DNA from: Pseudomonadales bacterium | GTDB lineage: Bacteria > Pseudomonadota > Gammaproteobacteria > Pseudomonadales > Azotimanducaceae | DNA length: 64,000 nt | Assembly: GCA_028285415.1 (NCBI GenBank) | Contig: JANQPF010000021.1 | Location: forward strand, 124,001-188,000 | Direction of reading: 5' to 3' | Part shown: positions 60,097 to 64,000 of the stretch, in pieces | How positions within the stretch are numbered: the first letter of the stretch is position 1 | How the letters are laid out: the number at the start of each line of letters is the position of its first letter | Translations under genes and position numbers: made by a program | The notes under the pieces: generated by a model | Database searches by the model: none | What the model was told of the DNA's origin: nothing | What the model saw: only the letters and a program-made list of their open reading frames with translations

Positions 60097-60798
60097 GTGC
60101 CGTCCCGGGATCCCAAGCAGTTCGTGCTCGACATCGAACGCCCGCACGAGCAGCAGCTCGAGAACTTTGTGGTCGGTGCCAACGCTGAGCTCCTGGATTC
60201 ACTGACCGCGGCGCCCCGGGAATTCCGCGGGTATTGGATCTTCGGTACGGTGAGCAGCGGTCGCAGTCATCTTCTGCGCGGTAGCTGTCTGGCGGCGCGG
60301 CACGAGGCCTGTTATGTCGGCTGCGCCGACTATGGAGAGAACTTCGCGGGCCTGCTTGCGGCGCTCGCCTACGCCGCTGAGCACGGCAGCCTGGTGGCCA
60401 TTGACGACGTGGGCGTCGTGGCCGGGCATGGCGATGCCGAAGAGCGGCTGATACAGATCTATCAACGCCTCCTCGGCGCTGCGGGTCGGCTCCTGATCGC
60501 CCATACCCACCCGGCGTCGCAGCTCGCCTGGAGTCTGCCGGATCTCGCCTCGCGTCTGGCCAGCCTCGAGCATCACCAGATACAGCCCCTCGACGACGTC
60601 GAGAAAGCTGAGCTCCTTCGTCAGCGGGCACAGAACCGCGGCTACCGGTTGAGCAACGCGGTGCTCGATTACTGGCTGACGCGCGGGCCGCGGGATATGG
60701 GCGCGCTCCTGACCGATCTCGATACGCTCGACAAGGCCTCGCTTGCGCACCAGCGGCTGGTGACCGTCCCGCTCCTGAAACAGGTGCTCGGCTACTGA
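60097..60798 (+). CDS. hda: Hda, DnaA regulatory inactivator
   Basis: 233 residues from GTG 60097. A clamp-binding motif QFVLDI at residues 8-13, then AAA+ domain: degenerate Walker A GTVSSGRSHLL, LVAIDDVGVV (Walker B), LPDLASRL sensor region, and RDMGALLTDLDTLDKASL in the lid, all as in Hda. With the sliding clamp it stimulates hydrolysis of DnaA-bound ATP. Stop overlaps the murG-like start (TGATG). Confidence 0.92.
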   Translation: MPSRDPKQFVLDIERPHEQQLENFVVGANAELLDSLTAAPREFRGYWIFGTVSSGRSHLLRGSCLAARHEACYVGCADYGENFAGLLAALAYAAEHGSLVAIDDVGVVAGHGDAEERLIQIYQRLLGAAGRLLIAHTHPASQLAWSLPDLASRLASLEHHQIQPLDDVEKAELLRQRAQNRGYRLSNAVLDYWLTRGPRDMGALLTDLDTLDKASLAHQRLVTVPLLKQVLGY

Positions 60799-61853
60799 TG
60801 CGCGTCCTCATGGTCGGCGGCGGTTCCGCGGGTCACGTGATCCCCGCCATCCCCGTCATTGCCGCGCTCAAAGCCCGGGGTGACAGCGTTGCGTTCGTGG
60901 GCACCTATTCGGGGCTGGAAGCGCAGCTCCTCGCGGACGCCGGCGTCGACTTTTATCCGATCTCAGCGGGGAAGCTGCGCCGTTACTTTTCCTGGCAGAA
61001 CTTCACGGACCTGTTTCGTATTGCGCGGGGCTGCTGGCAGGCGTTCTGGCTACTCGGACGGGTCAAGCCGGACGTCGTTTTTTCCAAAGGCGGTTTTGTC
61101 TCCTTCCCGGTTGCGCTCGCCTCGTGGCTGAGACGTAAACCGCTGGTTGCGCACGAGTCGGATCTGACCCCGGGACTGGCCAATCGCCTGGTCCTGCCGT
61201 TTGCCGATGCCCTCTGCGTGAGCTTTGCGGACACCCACCCGCCGGCAGGGGTTCGCATGGTACATACCGGCACGCCGCTGCGCGCCGCCATCCTCGAAGG
61301 GAATGCGGCGGCAGGTCGCTCAGCGCTCGACCTTGCACCGGACCGGCCGCTCCTGATTGTGACGGGTGGCAGTCTGGGTGCGGATGCGCTCAATGCCGTT
61401 GTGCACGATGCGGCGCCGCAGCTTGTCACGCGCTTCCACGTGCTGCACGTCTGCGGCGCGGGCAAGCTCAGCGAGCTCGAGCTCGACGGTTACGAACAGC
61501 GCGAATACGTGGATGCCGGGTGGGGCGATCTGATGGCAGCCGCGGACCTGGTGGTCTCCCGCGCCGGTGCCAACGCGCTCTTTGAGCTGCTTGCGCTGCG
61601 CAAACCCAACGTCCTGGTACCGCTCTCAGCCAAAGCCTCGCGCGGCGACCAGCTCGACAACGCGGCGTTCGCCGAACGCTCCGGGTACAGCGAAGTGGTC
61701 CACGAAGAAGCGCTCGACGCCGAGACGCTCCTGACTGCCGTTGACAGAGTATGGGCCGAGCGCGAGCGGCGGATCGAGGCCATGAGCGCCATGCCGGTGC
61801 CGGACGCCGCCCACGCCATTGTCGACGAGCTGGATCGGCTCGCCGCAACCTGA
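60798..61853 (+). CDS. MurG-like UDP-GlcNAc transferase, Firmicute-like subtype
   Basis: 351 residues, GT28 family. N-terminal GGGSAGHVIPAIPVI glycine-rich loop, FSKGGFVSFPVALAS, HESDLTPGLANRL, HTGTPLRAAI, VTGGSLGADALN, SRAGANALFELLAL and ASRGDQLDNAAFAERSGY. These phrases, especially HESDLTPGLAN and SRGDQ.NA, are what I associate with MurG of Firmicutes rather than the dcw-cluster MurG of gammaproteobacteria. It sits outside any dcw cluster. May transfer GlcNAc to lipid I or another acceptor. Confidence 0.83.
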   Translation: MRVLMVGGGSAGHVIPAIPVIAALKARGDSVAFVGTYSGLEAQLLADAGVDFYPISAGKLRRYFSWQNFTDLFRIARGCWQAFWLLGRVKPDVVFSKGGFVSFPVALASWLRRKPLVAHESDLTPGLANRLVLPFADALCVSFADTHPPAGVRMVHTGTPLRAAILEGNAAAGRSALDLAPDRPLLIVTGGSLGADALNAVVHDAAPQLVTRFHVLHVCGAGKLSELELDGYEQREYVDAGWGDLMAAADLVVSRAGANALFELLALRKPNVLVPLSAKASRGDQLDNAAFAERSGYSEVVHEEALDAETLLTAVDRVWAERERRIEAMSAMPVPDAAHAIVDELDRLAAT

Positions 61854-61864
61854 AGCCCCGCGCC

Positions 61865-61893
61865 CGATGACCCGCAAGTTACGCGGCTCATCG
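61865..61893 (+). other. Hairpin after murG-like gene
   Basis: CGATGA / TCATCG outer stem, one C-C mismatch, CCGC / GCGG inner stem, and a seven-base loop AAGTTAC. No T run follows, so it is not a standard terminator. Six loop bases (AAGTTA) are complementary to TAACTT at 61947-61952, the -10 region of the serA promoter. Confidence 0.5.
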
Positions 61894-61923
61894 CCCAGGT
61901 GCAGCGCATTCATGTGTTCTGCC

Positions 61924-61952
61924 TTGACATTCGAGGGAGCGAACCCTAACTT
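61924..61952 (+). promoter_or_regulatory. Sigma-70 promoter for serA
   Basis: TTGACA at 61924-61929, a 17-base spacer and TAACTT at 61947-61952. The -35 is perfect and the -10 keeps the important first, second and sixth bases. Predicted start of transcription is about 28 bases before the serA ATG. Confidence 0.6.
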
Positions 61953-61987
61953 GCGCGGCTCTTTTTCGAAGCCCACAAAGACACCAG

Positions 61988-63166
61988 ATGTTCAAAGTCC
62001 GCACGTACAACGCCATCGCTGCCGCCGGCCTGGAGCGATTCTCCGCTGATCGATACGAAGTTGGCGCGGAAGTGGATGCGCCCGATGCCATGCTGTTGCG
62101 CAGCCATAAGCTGACCGCGGATGATCTGGGCGCTGAGCTCAGGGCCGTTGCCAGAGCGGGTGCCGGCGTTAACAACGTCCCCGTCACTGAATGTTCCGAC
62201 CGCGGCGTTGTGGTCTTCAACACGCCCGGCGCCAATGCCAACTCGGTCAAAGAGCTGGTGCTGACGGCGCTGTTGCTGGCATCCCGGGATGTCTACGGCG
62301 GGATTGCCTACGTGCGATCGCTGGCGGACGTCGGAGACGAGGCGGAAATGAACCGTCTGGTCGAGGCGGAGAAAAAGCGTTTCAAAGGGAAAGAGCTCAT
62401 CGGCAAGAGTCTCGGCGTGGTTGGCCTCGGCGCCATCGGCTCGCTGGTTGCCCGGGCGGGTCTCGATCTCGGGATGAACGTGCTCGGCTACGACCCGGCG
62501 CTTTCGGTGGAAGCCGCCTGGCGGGTGCCGGCGGAAGTCGAGCGTAAAGAGAACCTGACGAGCCTCTTCGCCCAGGCGGACTACGTGACGCTGCACGTAC
62601 CGCTCCTGCCTGCGACGGAAGGTCTGATCAACGCCGAGAGTCTGAGCGCTTTCAAACCCGGCAGCGTGCTTCTAAATTTTGCCCGGCAGCCGATTGTGGA
62701 CACGCAGGCGCTGGCAGCTGCCCTTGAGAGCGGTCAGGTTGGACGCTACATCGCCGACTTCCCGGTTCCTGGACTCATCGATCACGAGCGGGTCATGCTG
62801 ACCCCCCACCTCGGCGCGAGCACCGCGGAGGCGGAGGAGAACTGCGCGGTGATGGCCGCCGACCAGCTCAAGCGATTTCTGGAAACCGGCAGCATCGCTA
62901 ATTCGGTCAACTTCCCCGTGGTGAGTCTGGAGCCGGTGGATGGTTATCGGCTGGCGGTCACCAACAAGAACGTGCCGGGCATGCTGGGTCAGATGACCTC
63001 GGTGCTGGCCGATCGCAACATCAACGTGATTGATCTCATCAACAAGAGCCGTGATGACGTGGCCTATAACCTGATAGACCTCGCCGAGGCGCCGGATCAG
63101 GGGCTCATCGACGCCATCTGCAACATCGACAGCGTCATCAACGTGCGGCTCCTGTCCAACCGCTGA
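61988..63166 (+). CDS. serA: D-3-phosphoglycerate dehydrogenase with ACT domain
   Basis: 392 residues. Substrate domain (LLRSHKLTADDL, RAGAGVNNVPV), NAD domain VVGLGAIGSLVARAG, catalytic residues in NFARQPIVD (Arg), the acidic partner downstream and TPHLGASTAEAEEN (His). C-terminal ACT domain from about 315 (YRLAVTNKNVPGMLGQMTSVLADRNINV region) is the site of serine feedback in this family. The short 390-residue type. First step of serine synthesis. Confidence 0.9.
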   Translation: MFKVRTYNAIAAAGLERFSADRYEVGAEVDAPDAMLLRSHKLTADDLGAELRAVARAGAGVNNVPVTECSDRGVVVFNTPGANANSVKELVLTALLLASRDVYGGIAYVRSLADVGDEAEMNRLVEAEKKRFKGKELIGKSLGVVGLGAIGSLVARAGLDLGMNVLGYDPALSVEAAWRVPAEVERKENLTSLFAQADYVTLHVPLLPATEGLINAESLSAFKPGSVLLNFARQPIVDTQALAAALESGQVGRYIADFPVPGLIDHERVMLTPHLGASTAEAEENCAVMAADQLKRFLETGSIANSVNFPVVSLEPVDGYRLAVTNKNVPGMLGQMTSVLADRNINVIDLINKSRDDVAYNLIDLAEAPDQGLIDAICNIDSVINVRLLSNR

Positions 63167-63207
63167 CGTCCGCTGCACCACCGCCGTGTGATCAGGTTCG
63201 CCAATCC

Positions 63208-63223
63208 GTGGCGGATTTGCCAC
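63208..63223. promoter_or_regulatory. Inverted repeat upstream of a sigma-54 promoter
   Basis: GTGGC-GGATTT-GCCAC, with a further GTGGC at 63227-63231. It lies about 55 bp upstream of the sigma-54 -24 element, a possible upstream activating site for an enhancer-binding protein. The factor is unknown. Confidence 0.4.
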
Positions 63224-63277
63224 ACCGTGGCTGGGCGCGCCTTCGATTAACTTATTGATTTTCTTAGATTTATATCC

Positions 63278-63293
63278 TGGCACGGTGTTTGCT
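63278..63293 (+). promoter_or_regulatory. Sigma-54 promoter
   Basis: TGGCACGGTGTTTGCT fits the RpoN consensus TGGCACG-N4-TTGCW at every position. It is followed by an AGGAGG sequence (63301-63306) and, 65 bp on, the ATG of the 2TM protein gene, which it probably transcribes. Confidence 0.75.
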
Positions 63294-63357
63294 GTTTAAT
63301 AGGAGGATAAGCGGGTGGGACCGAGGGCTCCCGACAAACAGCGAAACAGGCGAGGTT

Positions 63358-63864
63358 ATGAACGAAGAGCAGGCCAGAGAGCGAATCGAAGAACTCAGGG
63401 GCTTCTACGCCCACCTCGCCGCCTACGTGGCGGTCAACGTCTTTCTCATCCTGGTGAACCTCGTGACTTCGTCCGGATTTCTGTGGTTCATCTTTCCGCT
63501 GGCCGGCTGGGGCATTGGCCTTGCGATCCATGCTGTGATGGTGTTCTGGACTGGCAACGAGTGGGAGACGCGCAAGCTGGAGGAGCTGACCGGGCTCAAA
63601 CAGACCCAGGATGAGCTGCAGCGCCTGTCCGAGCGTACCGATGCGCTCGTCACGATCCTTGCCAGCGTCGACTGGGAGCGCATCGACCCGGAGCTCCTGC
63701 GCACGCGGGACAATCTCGAAGAAGCCAGGGAGCGGGTGCGTGCGCTGCGTACCCATGCCGATCCCGGTTTGCAGGAGGAAGTGAGGGAAGAGATTGAGAA
63801 GCTCGAAGCGTTTGTGACGAGCTCCGAGTTTGCGTACTACGATCAGGCGGCAAAAGGGAAGTAA
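63358..63864 (+). CDS. 2TM-domain protein with coiled-coil tail
   Basis: 168 residues from ATG 63358. Two membrane segments at about 19-37 and 43-64 (AAYVAVNVFLILVNLVT, then WFIFPLAGWGIGLAIHAVMVF), the PF13239-like 2TM module that often precedes sensor or regulator domains; here followed by a 100-residue charged coiled coil (residues 70-160) and no recognisable enzymatic domain. Behind a sigma-54 promoter. The strong AGGAGG at 63301 lies 50 bp upstream of this ATG and matches better a GTG at 63315 in another frame, whose product looks spurious. Confidence 0.75.
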   Translation: MNEEQARERIEELRGFYAHLAAYVAVNVFLILVNLVTSSGFLWFIFPLAGWGIGLAIHAVMVFWTGNEWETRKLEELTGLKQTQDELQRLSERTDALVTILASVDWERIDPELLRTRDNLEEARERVRALRTHADPGLQEEVREEIEKLEAFVTSSEFAYYDQAAKGK

Positions 63865-63894
63865 CGCCGCCCGTTGAACCTCTCGCGGCGTGCC

Positions 63895-63916
63895 TGTGAC
63901 TCAAGTTCGAGTCACA
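63895..63916. other. Hairpin next to a ribosome site
   Basis: TGTGACTC-AAGTTC-GAGTCACA, perfect eight-base inverted repeat followed immediately by GGAG and the ATG at 63926. Between the 2TM gene and a partial gene at the window end. Could be an operator or an RNA hairpin; no T run follows. Confidence 0.5.
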
Positions 63917-63925
63917 GGAGCCCAC

Positions 63926-64000
63926 ATGACCTATCCCTATCAAATTTCCAACCAGGCTTTGTTGTTTTCGTTCCTCCTGCTCGTCGCGGTCTGCGCAGGC
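63926..64000 (+). CDS. N-terminal fragment of a protein running off the window
   Basis: ATG 63926 with AGGAG six bases upstream; 25 codons are visible. They read as a polar start (MTYPYQISNQ) and then a hydrophobic run, a signal peptide or first membrane segment. Identity cannot be told. Confidence 0.5.
   Translation, partial: MTYPYQISNQALLFSFLLLVAVCAG

Noticed and set aside
63315-63614. 99-codon frame starting GTG with an ideal AGGAGG
   Set aside because: Product is Arg/Gly-rich with no structure and is a frame shadow of the 2TM gene; kept only as a note on the odd ribosome site.

Overview
The window looks like chromosome of a GC-rich gammaproteobacterium, probably related to Pseudomonadales or the marine OMG-type lineages. 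The evidence is gene order. The blocks argG-motY-rnt-grxD, dcd/mrp/metG/rnf/nth and purM/DUF2066/hda all resemble Pseudomonas-type core synteny as I remember it. The ribonucleotide reductase is also of the Pseudomonas/Chlamydia type, with a double ATP-cone NrdA. I see no phage, IS element, integron, CRISPR array, rRNA or tRNA. The assignment is inference from memory of synteny, not from a search.

Layout. 1-6.7 kb: an end-of-window fragment, a small membrane protein, a 24-bp tandem repeat, a PQQ-type sugar dehydrogenase, dinG helicase and a lipoprotein M16 protease. 6.8-11.5 kb: DoxX-like protein, D-glycerate kinase, glycine-zipper protein, and a PepSY-like protein with an OmpR/PhoQ-type two-component system. 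11.5-18.7 kb: a DUF349 / CDGSH / crotonase operon facing an acyl-CoA dehydrogenase pair and a hydrolase (acyl-CoA metabolism). 18.7-27.3 kb: mostly envelope or secreted proteins (CotH-like, overlapping DUF4956 / SdiA-regulated-like / hydrolase operon preceded by a 16-bp tandem repeat, metallophosphatase, OmpA-like protein, penicillin acylase). 27.3-32.7 kb: nrdAB with a terminator, an unusually long (about 860 nt) hairpin-rich leader, tandem NrdR boxes and a DnaA box. 32.7-39.6 kb: glpK, a membrane diguanylate cyclase and a giant PilZ-DUF1631-GGDEF-EAL protein. 39.6-49.9 kb: argF-argD, creD, patB, grxD, rnt, motY, argG, murI, nth. 49.9-53.4 kb: an rnf operon. 53.4-64 kb: metG, mrp, dcd, purM, DUF2066, a CDP-alcohol phosphatidyltransferase, hda, a second-type murG, serA, and a 2TM protein behind a near-perfect sigma-54 promoter.

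The most striking observation is the Rnf operon. RnfA, B, D, G and E are present in tightly overlapping order with nth, but there is no rnfC gene. Instead RnfB carries a C-terminal extension with two extra 4Fe-4S motifs and a basic tail that look like the C-terminal ferredoxin part of RnfC. The flavin/NAD(H)-binding and SLBB parts of RnfC are absent, so this complex may not use NADH as the canonical one does. The second is the nrdAB control region: paired NrdR boxes at the expected 31-bp repeat distance next to a perfect DnaA box, yet separated from nrdA by about 860 nt of low-coding, hairpin-rich DNA that may be a structured leader RNA.

Functional links: DnaA box, Hda, NrdAB and Dcd all bear on replication and dNTP supply; argF/argD/argG form most of an arginine route; two large c-di-GMP proteins and MotY point to a motile organism with c-di-GMP control.
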